Source: Chrysogorgia sp. JL179-B06
Taxonomy: Eukaryota; Cnidaria; Anthozoa; Scleralcyonacea; Chrysogorgiidae
DNA: 64,000 nt
NCBI GenBank assembly: GCA_035772405.1
Contig: JAYKKM010000252.1
Span: forward strand, 1 to 64,000
Direction of reading: 5' to 3'
Of the stretch, positions 15,473 through 29,900 are shown in pieces. The notes below the pieces were generated by a model. The model saw only the letters and a program-made list of their open reading frames with translations, was not told the origin of the DNA and made no database searches. Position numbers and translations under genes: made by a program. Within the stretch, counting starts at the first letter, position 1; the number at the start of each line of letters is the position of its first letter.

Positions 15473-15595
15473 ATTTGCTCGAAAGTTATATGTGGAATCC
15501 AAAAACGAAAAAAAGTGCTTCGTTATCCAGAGAAAAAAGTTGAGACATGAAAAAATGGAAAAATGCGCCGGTAGCCCCACTTTCTATACTACTAA
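15373..15595. repeat. Large imperfect palindrome of two head-to-head polymerase 5' ends
   Basis: The left arm (15373-15473) is the start of the polymerase gene. The right arm (15489-15595) is its inverted copy, with a 15-base centre at 15474-15488. By eye the arms agree at roughly 85% with several small indels. The right arm reads ATGTGGAATCCAAAAAC in the plus direction from 15490, the same first six codons as the polymerase. It then diverges and stops at 15541-15543. The right arm ends at actactaa, and the satellite starts at once. Confidence 0.9.
15490..15543 (+). pseudogene. Remnant of a second, inverted polymerase start
   Basis: Seventeen codons and a stop begin with the same six residues as the minus-strand polymerase (MWNPKT) and then diverge because of an indel. 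Similarity at DNA level continues to 15595 in other frames. Only the 5' end of this copy remains before the satellite. Confidence 0.7.
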
Positions 15596-17905
15596 GAAAA
15601 GATAAGACAAGATAAGATAAAACAAGACAACTTGTCAAGACAAGACAAGACAACTTGTCAAGACAAGACAAGACAAGACAAGACAAGACAAGACAAGACA
15701 AGAAAAGAAAAGACAAGAAAAGACAAGACAAGACAACTTGTCAAGACAAGACAAGACAACTTGTCAAGACAAGACAAGACAAGACAAGACAAGACAAGAC
15801 AAGACAAGACAAGACAAGACAAGAAAATAAAAGACAAGACAAGACAAGACAACTTGTCAAGACAAGACAAGACAACTTGTCAAGAAAAGACAAGACAACT
15901 TGTCAAGACAAGACAAGACAACTTGTCAAGACAAGACAAGACAAGACAAGACAAGACAAGACAAGACAAGACAAGACAAGACAAGACAAGGCAAGACAAG
16001 GAAAGGCAAGGCAAGGCAAGACAAGATAAGACAAGGCAAGACAATATAAGAAAAGACAAGACAAGAAAAGACAAGACAATATAACTTGTCAAGACAAGAC
16101 AAGACAAAACAAGACAAGACAAGACAAGACAAGACAAGACAAGATAAGATAAGATAAGAAAACTTGTCAAGACAAGACAATACAACTTGTCAAGACAAGA
16201 CAAGACAAGACAAGAAAAGACAAGACAAGACAAGAAAAAAAAAACAAGAACAGACAAGACCAGACAACTTGTCAAAACAAGACAAGTCAACTTGTCAAGA
16301 CAAGATAAGACAAGACAAGACAAGACAAGACAAGACAAGACAAGACAAGACAAGACAAGACAAGACAACTTGTCAAGACAAGACAACTTGTCAAGACAAG
16401 ACAAGACAAGACAAGACAAGACAAGACAAGACAAGAAAAGACAAGACAAGACAAGACAAGACAAGACAAGACAAGACAAGACAAGACAACTTGTCAAGAC
16501 AAGACAAGACAAGACAAGACAAGATAAGAAAAGAAGACAAGACAACGTCAAGACAAGACAACTTGTCAAGACAAGACAACTTGTCAAGACAAGACAAATT
16601 GTCAAGACAAGACAAGAATAAGACAAGACAAGACAAGACAAGACAAGACAAGACAAGACAAGACAAGACAAGACAAGGGAAGACAAGACAAGACAAGACA
16701 AGACAAGACAAGACAAGACAAGGGAAGGCAAGACAAGACAAGACAAGACAAGACAAGACAAGACAACTTGTCAAGACAAGACAAGACAAGACAAGACAAG
16801 ACAAGACAAGACAAGACAAGACAAGACAAGACAAGACAAGACAAGACAAGACAAGAAAAGACAAGACAAGACAAGAAAAGACAAGACAAGACAAGACAAG
16901 ACAAGACAAGACAAGAAAAGGCAAGAAAAGACAAGACAAGACAACTTGTCAAGACAAGACAAGACAACTTGTCAAGACAAGACAAGACAAGACAAGACAA
17001 GACAAGACAAGACAAGACAAGACAAGACAAGACAAGACAAGACAAGACAAGACAAGACAAGACAAGACAAGACAACTTGTCAAGACAAGACAACTTGTCA
17101 AGACAAGACAAGACAAGACAAGACAAGACAAGACAAGACAAGACAAGACAAGACAAGACAAGACAAGACAAGAAAAGACAAGACAAGAAAAGACAAGACA
17201 AGACAAGCCAAGAAAAGAAAAGACAAGACAAGACAAGACAACTTGTCAAGACAAGACAAGACAACTTGTCAAGACAAGACAAGACAAGACAAGACAAGAC
17301 AAGAAAAGACAAGACAAGACAAGAAAATAAAAGACAAGACAAGACAAGACAACTTGTCAAGACAAGACAAGACAACTTGTCAAGACAAGACAAGACAACT
17401 TGTCAAGACAAGACAAGACAACTTGTCAAGACAAGACAAGACAAGACAAGACAAGACAAGGCAAGACAAGGAAAGGCAAGACAAGACAAGACAAGACAAG
17501 GCAAGACAATATAAGAAAAGACAAGACAAGAAAAGACAAGACAAGACAAGACAAGACAAGAAAACTTGTCAAGACAAGACAAGACAAGACAAGAAAAGAC
17601 AAGACAAGACAAGAAAAAAAAAAAAATAAAAGACAAGACAAGACAACTTGTCAAGACAAGACAAGACAACTTGTCAAGAAAAGACAAGAAAAGACAAGAC
17701 AAGACAAGACAAGGCAAGACAAGATAACACAAGACAAGACAAGACAACTTGTCAAGACAAGACAGCTTGTCAAGACAAGACAAGACAAGACAAGACAAGA
17801 CAAGACAAGACAAGAAAAGACAAGACAAGACAAGACAAGACAAGACAAGACAAGACAAGACAAGACAACTTGTCAAGACAAGACAAGACAAGACAAGACA
17901 AGACA

Positions 17906-17995
17906 AGAAAACTTGTGAAGACAAGACAACGGTCAAGAGAAGACAACTTGTCAAGCAAGACAACTTATCAAGACAAGACAAATTGTCAAGACAAG
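17906..17995. repeat. Divergent cassette inside the satellite (first of nine)
   Basis: The cassette starts GAAAACTTGTGAAGACAAG and continues with ACGGTCAAG, an AACTTATCAAG element and ACAAATTGTCAAG. Equivalent cassettes start near 19525, 25850, 27123, 40059, 42113, 49660, 55529 and 57828. Their inner bases vary in parallel ways (ACGTGTC, ACGGTC, ACGTC), which marks subfamilies. Confidence 0.8.
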
Positions 17996-20900
17996 ACAAG
18001 ACAAGACAAGACAAGACAAGACAAGACAAGACAAGACAAGACAAGACAAGACAAGACAAGGCAAGACAAGACAAGACAAGACAAGACAAGACAAGACAAA
18101 ACAAGACAAGACAAGACAAGACAAGACAAGACAAAACAAGACAAGACAAGACAAGACAAGACAAGACAAGACAAGACAAGACAAGACAAGACAAGACAAG
18201 AAAAGAAAAGACAAGACAAGACAACTTGTCAAGACAAGACAAGACAACTTGTCAAGACAAGACAAGACAAGACAAGACAAGACAAGACAAGACAAGACAA
18301 GACAAGACAAGACAAGACAAAACAAGACAAGACAAGACAAGACAAGACAAGACAAGACAAGACAAGACAAGACAAGAAAAGACAAGACAAGACAAGACAA
18401 GCCAAGAAAAGAAAAGACAAGACAAGACAACTTGTCAAGACAAGACAAGACAACTTGTCAAGACAAGACAAGACAAGACAAGACAAGACAAGACAAGACA
18501 AGACAAGACAAGACAAGACAAGAAAAGACAAGACAAGACAACTTGTCAAGACAAGACAAGACAACTTGTCAAGACAAGACAAGACAACTTGTCAAGACAA
18601 GACAAGACAACTTGTCAAGACAAGACAAGACAAGACAAGACAAGACAAGACAAGACAAGACAAGACAAGGAAAGGCAAGGCAAGACAAGATAAGACAAGG
18701 CAAGACAATATAAGAAAAGACAAGACAAGAAAAGACAAGACAAGACAACTTGTCAAGACAAGACAAGACAAGACAAGACAAGACAAGACAAGACAAGACA
18801 AGACAAGACAAGACAAGACAAGACAAGACAAGAAAACTTGTCAAGACAAGACAAGACAACTTGTCAAGACAAGACAAGACAAGACAAGAAAAGACAAGAC
18901 AAGACTAGAAAATAAAAGACAAGACAAGACAAGACAAGACAACTTGTCAAGACAAGACAAGACAAGACAAGACAAGACAAGACAAGACAAGACAAGGAAA
19001 GGCAAGACAAGACAAGACAAGACAAGACAAGGCAAGACAATATAAGAAAAGACAAGACAAGAAAAGACAAGACAATATAACTTGTCAAGACAAGACAAGA
19101 CAAAACAAGACAAGACAAGACAAGACAAGACAAGACAAGACAAGACAAGACAAGACAAGAAAACTTGTCAAGACAAGACAAGACAACTTGTCAAGACAAG
19201 ACAAGACAAGACAAGACAAGACAAGACAAGACAAGAAAAAACAAACAAGAAAAGACAAGACAAGACAACTTGTCAAGACAAGACAAGACAACTTGTCAAG
19301 ACAAGACAAGACAAGACAAGACAAGACAAGACAAGACAAGACAAGACAAGACAAGACAAGACAAGGACAAGACAAGACAACTTGTCAAGACAAGACAAGA
19401 CAAGACAAGACAAGAAAAGACAAGACAAGACAAGACAAGACAAGACAAGACAAGACAAGACAAGACAAGACAAGACAAGACAAGACAAGTCAAGACAAGA
19501 CAAGACAAGACAAGACAAGACAAGAAAACTTGTGAAGACAAGACAACGACAAGACAAGACAACTTGTCAAGACAAGACAACTTATCAAGACAAGACAAAT
19601 TGTCAAGACAAGACAAGAACAAGACAAGACAAGACAAGACAAGACAAGGGAAGGCAAGACAAGACAAGACAAGACAAGACAAGACAAGACAAGACAAGAC
19701 AAGACAAGACAAGGGAAGACAAGACAAGACAAGACAAGACAAGACAAGACAAGACAACTTGTCAAGACAAGACAAGACAAGACAAGACAAGACAAGACAA
19801 GACAAGACAAGACAAGACAAGACAAGACAAGACAAGACAAGACAAGACAAGACAAGACAAGACAAGAAAAGAAAAGACAAGACAAGACAAGAAAAGACAA
19901 GACAAGACAAGACAAGACAAGACAAGACAAGAAAAGACAAGAAAAGACAAGACAAGACAACTTGTCAAGACAAGACAAGACAACTTGTCAAGACAAGACA
20001 AGACAAGACAAGACAAGACAAGACAAGACAAGACAAGACAAGACAAGACAAGACAAGACAAGACAAGACAAGACAAGACAAGACAAGGAAAGACAAGACA
20101 AGACAAGACAAGAAAAGACAAGACAAGACAAGACAAGAAAAGAAAAGACAAGACAAGACAACTTGTCAAGACAAGACAAGACAACTTGTCAAGACAAGAC
20201 AAGACAAGACAAGACAAGACAAGACAAGACAAGACAAGACAAGACAAGACAAGACAAGACAAGAAAAGACAAGACAAGACAAGACAAGAAAAGACAAGAC
20301 AAGACAAGACAAGACAACTTGTCAAGACAAGACAAGACAACTTGTCAAGACAAGACAAGACAAGACAAGACAAGACAAGACAACGTCAAGACAAGACAAG
20401 ACAAGACAAGACAAGACAAGACAAGACAAGGAAAGGCAAGACAAGACAAGACAAGACAAGACAATATAAGACAAGACAAGACAAGAAAAGACAAGACAAG
20501 ACAAGACAAGACAAGAAAACTTGTCAAGACAAGACAAGACAACTTGTCAAGACAAGACAAGACAAGACAAGAAAAGACAAGACAAGACAAGACAAGAAAA
20601 AAAAGACAAGAAAAGACAAGACAAGACAACTTGTCAAGACAAGACAAGACAAGACAAGACAAGACAAGACAAGACAAGACAAGACAAGACAAGACAAGAC
20701 AAGACAAGACAAGAAAATAAAAGACAAGACAAGACAACTTGTCAAGACAAGACAAGACAACTTGTCAAGAAAAGACAAGACAACTTGTCAAGACAAGACA
20801 AGACAACTTGTCAAGACAAGACAAGACAAGACAAGACAAGACAAGACAAGACAAGACAAGGAAAGACAAGACAAGACAAGACAAGACAAGACAAGACAAT

Positions 20901-23900
20901 ACAAGAAAAGACAAGACAAGAAAAGACAAGACAAGACAAGACAAGACAAGAAAACTTGTCAAGACAAGACAATACAACTTGTCAAGACAAGACAAGACAA
21001 GACAAGAAAAGACAAGACAAGACAAGAAAAAAAAAGACAAGAAAAGACAAGACCAGACAACTTGTCAAGACAAGACAAGACGTCAAGACAAGACAAGACA
21101 AGACAAGACAAGACAAGACAAGACAAGACAAGACAAGACAAGAAAAGAAAAGACAAGACAAGACAACTTGTCAAGACAAGACAAGACAACTTGTCAAGAC
21201 AAGACAAGACAACTTGTCAAGACAAGACAAGACAAGACAAGACAAGACAAGACAAGACAAGACAAGACAAGACAAGACAAGGAAAGACAAGACAAGACAA
21301 GACAAGACAAGACAAGACAAGACAAGACAAGACAAGACAAGACAAGACAAGACAAGACAAGACAAGACAAGAAAACTTGTCAAGACAAGACAAGACAACT
21401 TGTCAAGACAAGACAAGACAAGACAAGAAAAGACAAGACAAGACAAGAAAAGAAAAGACAAGAAAAGACAAGACAAGACAACTTGTCAAGACAAGACAAG
21501 ACGTCAAGACAAGACAAGACAAGACAAGACAAGACAAGACAAGACAAGACAAGACAAGAAAAGACAAGACAAGACAAGAAAAGAAAAGACAAGACAAGAC
21601 AACTTGTCAAGACAAGACAAGACAACTTGTCAAGACAAGACAAGACAACTTGTCAAGACAAGACAAGACAACTTGTCAAGACAAGACAAGAAAAGACAAG
21701 ACAAGACAAGACAAGACAAGACAAGGAAAGGCAAGACAAGACAAGACAAGACAAGACAAGACAAGGCAAGACAATATAAGAAAAGACAAGACAAGAAAAG
21801 ACAAGACAAGACAAGACAAGACAAGACAACTTGTCAAGACAAGACAAGACAACTTGTCAAGACAAGACAAGACAAGACAAGACAAGACAAGACAAGAAAA
21901 GAAAAGACAAGAAAAGACAAGACAAGACAACTTGTCAAGACAAGACAAGACAACTTGTCAAGACAAGACAAGAAAAGACAAGACAAGACAAGGCAAGACA
22001 AGACAAGACAAGACAAGACAAGTTGTCAAGACAAGACAACTTGTCAAGACAAGACAAGACAAGACAAGACAAGACAAGACAAGACAAGACAAGACAAGAA
22101 AAGACAAGACAAGACAAGACAAGACAAGACAAGACAAGACAAGACAAGACAAGACAAGACAACTTGTCAAGACAAGACAAGACAAGACAAGACAAGACAA
22201 GACAAGACAAGACAAGACAAGACAACTTGTCAAGACAAGACAACTTGTCAAGACAAGACAACTTGTCAAGACAAGACAAGTCAAGACAAGACAAGACAAG
22301 ACAAGACAAGACAAGACAAGACAAGACAAGACAAGACAAGACAAGACAAGACAAGACAAGACAAGACAAGACAAGACAAGACAAGACAAGACAAGACAAG
22401 ACAAGGGAAGACAAGACAAGACAAGACAAGACAAAACAAGACAAGACAAGACAAGACAAGACAAGACAAGACAAGACAAGACAAGACAAGACAAGAAAAG
22501 AAAAGACAAGACAAGACAACTTGTCAAGACAAGACAACTTGTCAAGACAAGACAAGACAACTTGTCAAGACAAGACAAGACAAGACAAGACAAGACAAGA
22601 CAAGACAAGACAAGACAAGACAAGACAAGACAAGACAAGACAAGGCAAGACAAGGAAAGGCAAGACAAGACAAGACAAGACAAGACAAGACAAGACAAAA
22701 CAAGACAAGACAAGACAAGACAAGAAAAGACAAGACAAGACAAGACAAGACAAGAAAAGACAAGACAAGACAAGACAACTTGTCAAGACAAGACAAGACA
22801 ACTTGTCAAGACAAGACAAGACAAGACAAGACAAGACAAGACAAGACAAGACAAGACAAGGAAAGACAAGACAAGACAAGACAAGACAAGACAAGACAAG
22901 ACAAGACAAGACAAGACAAGACAAGACAAGACAACTTGTCAAGACAAGACAAGACAACTTGTCAAGACAAGACAAGACAAGACAAGACAAGACAAGACAA
23001 GACAAGACAAGACAAGACAAGACAAGACAAGACAAGACAAGACAAGGAAAGACAAGACAAGACAAGACAAGACAAGACAAGACAAGACAAGACAAGACAA
23101 GACAAGACAAGACAAGACAAGACAAGACAAGACAAGACAAGACAAGACAAGACAAGACAAGACAAGACAAGACAAGACAAGACAAGACAAGACAAGACAA
23201 GACAAGACAAGACAAGACAAGGAAAGACAAGACAAGACAAGACAAGACAAGACAAGACAAGACAAGACAAGACAAGACAAGACAAGACAAGACAAGACAA
23301 GACAAGACAAGACAAGACAAGACAAGACAAGACAAGACAAGACAAGACAAGACAAGACAAGACAAGACAAGACAAGACAAGACAAGACAAGACAAGACAA
23401 GACAAGACAAGACAAGACAAGACAAGAAAAGAAAAGACAAGACAAGACAAGAAAAGACAAGACAAGACAAGACAAGACAAGACAAGACAAGAAAAGACAA
23501 GAAAAGACAAGACAAGACAACTTGTCAAGACAAGACAAGACAACTTGTCAAGACAAGACAAGACAAGACAAGACAAGACAAGACAAGACAAGACAAGACA
23601 AGACAAGACAAGACAAGACAAGACAACTTGTCAAGACAAGACAACTTGTCAAGACAAGACAACTTGTCAAGACAAGACAAGACAAGACAAGACAAGACAA
23701 GACAAGACAAGACAAGACAAGACAAGACAAGACAAGACAAGACAAGACAAGACAAGACAAGACAAGACAAGACAAGACAAGACAAGACAAGACAAGACAA
23801 GGCAAGACAAGGAAAGACAAGACAAGACAAGACAAGACAAGACAAGACAAGACAAGACAAGACAAGACAAGACAAGACAAGACAAGACAAGACAAGACAA

Positions 23901-26900
23901 GACAAGACAAGACAAGACAAGACAAGACAAGACAAGACAAGGCAAGACAAGGAAAGACAAGACAAGACAAGACAAGACAAGACAAGACAAGACAAGACAA
24001 GACAAAATAAGACAAGACAAGACAAGACAAGACAAGACAAGACAAGACAAGACAAGAAAAGACAAGACAAGACAAGACAACTTGTCAAGACAAGACAAGA
24101 CAACTTGTCAAGACAAGACAAGACAAGACAAGACAAGACAAGACAAGACAAGACAAGACAAGACAAGGAAAGACAAGACAAGACAAGACAAGACAAGACA
24201 AGACAAGACAAGAAAAGACAAGACAAGACAACTTGTCAAGACAAGACAAGACAACTTGTCAAGACAAGACAAGACAAGACAAGACAAGAAAAGACAAGAC
24301 AAGACAAGACAAGACAAGACAAGACAAGAAAAGACAAGACAAGACAAGACAACTTGTCAAGACAAGACAAGACAACTTGTCAAGACAAGACAAGACAAGA
24401 CAAGACAAGACAAGACAAGACAAGACAAGACAAGACAAGACAAGACAAGACAAGACAAGACAAGACAAGACAAGACAAGACAAGGAAAGACAAGACAAGA
24501 CAAGACAAGACAAGGCAAGACAAGACAAGACAAGACAAGACAAGACAAGACAAGACAAGACAAGACAAGACAAGACAAGACAAGACAAGACAAGACAAGA
24601 CAAGACAAGACAAGACAAGACAAGACAAGACAAGACAAGACAAGACAAGACAAGGAAAGACAAGACAAGACAAGACAAGACAAGACAAGACAAGACAAGA
24701 CAAGACAAGACAAGACAAGACAAGACAAGACAAGACAAGACAAGACAAGACAAGACAAGACAAGACAAGACAAGACAAGACAAGAAAAGACAAGACAAGA
24801 CAAGACAAGACAAGACAAGACAAGACAAGACAAGACAAGACAAGAAAAGACAAGACAAGACAAGACAAGACAACTTGTCAAGACAAGACAAGACAACTTG
24901 TCAAGACAAGACAAGACAAGACAAGACAAGACAAGACAAGACAAGACAAGACAAGACAAGACAAGACAAGACAAGACAACTTGTCAAGACAAGACAACTT
25001 GTCAAGACAAGACAAGACAAGACAAGACAAGACAAGACAAGACAAGACAAGACAAGACAAGACAAGACAAGAAAAGACAAGACAAGACAAGACAAGACAA
25101 GACAAGACAAGACAAGACAACTTGTCAAGACAAGACAAGACAACTTGTCAAGACAAGACAAGACAAGACAAGACAAGACAAGACAAGGAAAGACAAGACA
25201 AGACAAGACAATACAAGAAAAGACAAGACAAGAAAAGACAAGACAATATAACTTGTCAAGACAAGACAAGACAAGACAAGACAAGACAAGACAAGACAAG
25301 ACAAGACAAGACAAGAAAACTTGTCAAGACAAGACAATACAACTTGTCAAGACAAGACAAGACAAGACAAGACAAGACAAGACAAGACAAGACAAGACAA
25401 GACAAAAAAAAAGACAAGAAAAGACAAGACCAGACAACTTGTCAAGACAAGACAAGACAACTTGTCAAGACAAGACAAGACAAGACAAGACAAGACAAGA
25501 CAAGGCAAGACAAGACAAGACAAGACAAGACAAGGTCAAGACAAGACAAGACAAGACAAGACAAGACAAGACAAGACAAGACAAGACAAGACAAGAAAAG
25601 ACAAGACAAGACAAGACAAGACAAGACAAGACAAGACAAGACAACTTGTCAAGACAAGACAAGACAAGACAAGACAAGACAAGACAAGACAAGACAAGAC
25701 AACTTGTCAAGACAAGACAACTTGTCAAGACAAGACAAGACAAGACAAGACAAGACAAGACAAGACAAGACAAGACAAGACAAGACAAGACAAGACAAGA
25801 CAAGACAAGACAAGACAAGACAAGACAAGACAAGACAAGACAAGACAAGAAAACTTGTGAAGACAAGACAACGTGTCAAGACAAGACAACTTGTCAAGAC
25901 AAGACAACTTGTCAAGACAAGACAAATTGTCAAGACAAGACAAGAAAAAGACAAGACAAGACAAGACAAGACAAGACAAGACAAGACAAGACAAGACAAG
26001 ACAAGACAAGACAAGACAAGACAAGGGAAGGCAATGCAAGACAAGACAAGAAAAGACAAGACAAGACAAGACAAGACAAGACAAGACAAGACAAGACAAG
26101 ACAAGACAAGACAAGACAAGATAAGACAAGACAAGAAAAGACAAGACAAGAAAATAAAAGACAAGACAAGACAACTTGTCAAGACAAGACAAGACAAGAC
26201 AAGACAAGACAAGACAAGACAAGACAAGACAAGACAAGGCAAGACAAGACAAGACAAGACAAGGAAAGACAAGACAAGACAAGACAAGACAAGACAAGAC
26301 AAGACAAGACAAGACAAGACAAGACAAGACAAGACAAGACAAGACAAGACAAGACAAGACAAGACAAGACAAGACAAGGAAAGACAAGACAAGACAAGAC
26401 AACTTGTCAAGACAAGACAAGACAACTTGTCAAGACAAGACAAGACAAGACAAGACAAGACAAGACAAGTAAAGACAAGACAAGACAAGACAAGATAAGA
26501 CAAGACAAGACAAGAAAAGACAAGACAAGACAACTTGTCAAGACAAGACAAGAAATAACAAGACAAGACAAGACAAGACAAGACAAGATAAGATAAGAAA
26601 ACTTGTCAAGACAAGACAATACAACTTGTCAAGTCAAGACAAGACAAGACAAGAAAAGACAAGACAAGACAAGAAAAAAAAGACAAGAAAAGACAAGACC
26701 AGACAACTTGTCAAGACAAGACAAGACAACTTGTCAAGACAAGACAAGAAAAGACAAGACAAGACAAGACAAGGCAAGACAAGACAAGACAAGACAAGAC
26801 AAGGCAAGACAAGACAAGACAAGACAAGACAAGACAAGACAAGACAAGACAAGACAAGACAAGACAAGACAAGACAAGAAAAGACAAGACAAGACAAGAC

Positions 26901-29900
26901 AAGACAAGACAAGACAAGACAAGACAACTTGTCAAGACAAGACAAGACAAGACAAGACAAGACAAGACAAGACAAGACAAGACAACTTGTCAAGACAAGA
27001 CAACTTGTCAAGACAAGACAAGACAAGACAAGACAAGACAAGACAAGACAAGACAAGACAAGACAAGACAAGACAAGACAAGACAAGACAAGACAAGACA
27101 AGACAAGACAAGACAAGATAAGAAAACTTGTGAAGACAAGACAACGTGTCAAAACAAGATAACTTGTCAAGACAAGACAACTTATCAAGACAACACAAAT
27201 TGTCAAGACAAGACAAGAAAAAGACAAGACAAGACAAGACAAGACAAGACAAGGCAAGACAAGGGAAGGCAATACAAGACAAGACAAGACAAGACAAGAC
27301 AAGACAAGACAAGACAAGACAAGGGAAGACAAGACAAGACAAGACAAGACAAGACAAGACAAGACAAGACAAGACAAGACAAGACAAGACAAGACAAAAC
27401 AAGACAAGACAAGACAAGACAAGAAAAGACAAGACAAGACAAGACAAGACAAGAAAAGAAAAGACAAGACAAGACAAGACAACTTGTCAAGACAAGACAA
27501 GACAACTTGTCAAGACAAGACAAGACAAGACAAGACAAGACAAGACAAGACAAGACAAGACAAGACAAGGAAAGACAAGACAAGACAAGACAAGACAAGA
27601 CAAGACAAGACAAGACAAGACAAGACAAGACAAGACAAGACAAGACAAGACAAGACAAGAAAAGACAAGACAAGACAAGACAAGACAAGACAAGACAAGA
27701 AAAGACAAGAAAAGACAAGACAAGACAACTTGTCAAGACAAGACAAGACAACTTGTCAAGACAAGACAAGACAAGACAAGACAAGACAAGACAAGACAAG
27801 ACAAGACAACACAAGACAAGACAAGACAACTTGTCAAGACAAGACAACTTGTCAAGACAAGACAAGACAAGACAAGACAAGACAAGACAAGACAAGACAA
27901 GACAAGACAAGACAAGACAAGACAAGACAAGACAAGACAAGACAAGACAAGACAAGGAAAGACAAGACAAGACAAGACAAGACAAGACAAGAAAAGACAA
28001 GACAAGACAAGACAAGACAAGACAAGACAAGAAAAGACAAGAAAAGACAAGACAAGACAACTTGTCAAGACAAGACAAGACAACTTGTCAAGACAAGACA
28101 AGACAAGACAAGACAAGACAAGACAAGACAAGACAAGAAAGACAAGACAAGACAAGACAAGACAAGACAAGACAAGACAAGACAAGACAAGACAAGAAAA
28201 GAAAAGACAAGACAAGACAAGACAACTTGTCAAGACAAGACAAGACAACTTGTCAAGACAAGACAAGACAACTTGTCAAGACAAGACAAGACAACTTGTC
28301 AAGACAAGACAAGACAAGACAAGACAAGACAAGACAAGACAAGGAAAGACAAGACAAGACAAGACAAGACAAGACAAGACAATACAAGAAAAGACAAGAC
28401 AAGAAAAGACAAGACAAGACAAGACAAAACAAGAAAACTTGTCAAGACAAGACAAGACAACTTGTCAAGACAAGACAAGACAAGACAAGACAAGACAAGA
28501 CAAGACAAGAAAAAAAAAGACAAGAAAAGACAAGACAAGACAACTTGTCAAGACAAGACAAGACAACTTGTCAAGACAAGACAAGACAACGTCAAGACAA
28601 GACAAGACAAGACAAGACAAGACAAGACAAGGAAAGACAAGACAAGACAAGACAAGACAAGACAAGACAAGACAAGAAAAGACAAGACAAGAAAAGACAA
28701 GACAAGACAAGACAAGACAAGACAACTTGTCAAGACAAGACAAGACAACTTGTCAAGACAAGACAAGACAAGACAAGACAAGACAAGACAAGACAAGAAA
28801 AAAAAAGACAAGAAAAGACAAGACAAGACAACTTGTCAAGACAAGACAAGACAACTTGTCAAGACAAGACAAGACAAGACAAGAAAAGACAAGACAAGAC
28901 AAGACAAGACAAGACAAGACAAGACAAGACAACTTGTCAAGACAAGACAACTTGTCAAGACAAGACAAGACAAGACAAGACAAGACAAGACAAGACAAGA
29001 CAAGACAAGGCAAGACAAGACAAGACAAGACAAGACAAGACAAGACAAGACAAGACAAGACAAGAAAAGACAAGACAAGACAAGACAAGACAAGACAAGA
29101 CAAGACAAGAAAAGAAAAGACAAGACAAGACAAGACAACTTGTCAAGACAAGACAAGACAACTTGTCAAGACAAGACAAGACAAGACAAGACAAGACAAG
29201 ACAAGACAAGACAAGACAAGACAAGACAAGACAAGACAAGACAAGACAAGACAACTTGTCAAGACAAGACAAGACAACTTGTCAAGACAAGACAAGACAA
29301 CTTGTCAAGACAAGACAAGACAAGACAACGTCAAGACAAGACAAGACAACTTGTCAAGACAAGACAAGACAAGACAAGACAAGACAAGACAAGACAAGGA
29401 AAGACAAGACAAGACAAGACAAGACAAGACAAGACAAGACAAGAAAAGACAAGACAATACAAGACAAGACAAGACAAGACAAGACAAGACAACTTGTCAA
29501 GACAAGACAAGACAACTTGTCAAGACAAGACAAGACAAGACAAGAAAAGACAAGACAAGACAAGAAAAGAAAAGACAAGAAAAGACAAGACAAGACAACT
29601 TGTCAAGACAAGACAAGACGTCAAGACAAGACAAGACAAGACAAGACAAGACAAGACAAGACAAGACAAGACAAGAAAAGACAAAACAAAACAAAACAAG
29701 AAAATAAAAGACAAGACAAGACAAGACAAACTTGTCAAGGAAAGACAAGACAACTTGTCAAGACAAGACAAGACAACTTGTCAAGACAAGACAAGACAAG
29801 ACAAGACAAGACAAGACAAGACAAGACAAGACAAGGAAAGACAAGACAAGACAAGACAAGACAAGACAAGACAAGACAAGAAAAGACAAGACAAGAAAAG

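Noticed and set aside
15473..15580. Extending the polymerase N-terminus to 15580
   Set aside because: This part lies in the inverted right arm and loop of the palindrome, starts with GTG and has a composition unlike the protein. The ATG at 15472 is the natural start.
1..15595. tRNA genes, rRNA or spliceosomal introns in the element
   Set aside because: No cloverleaf, rRNA-like stretch or splice-bounded gap was seen. The coding frames abut each other.
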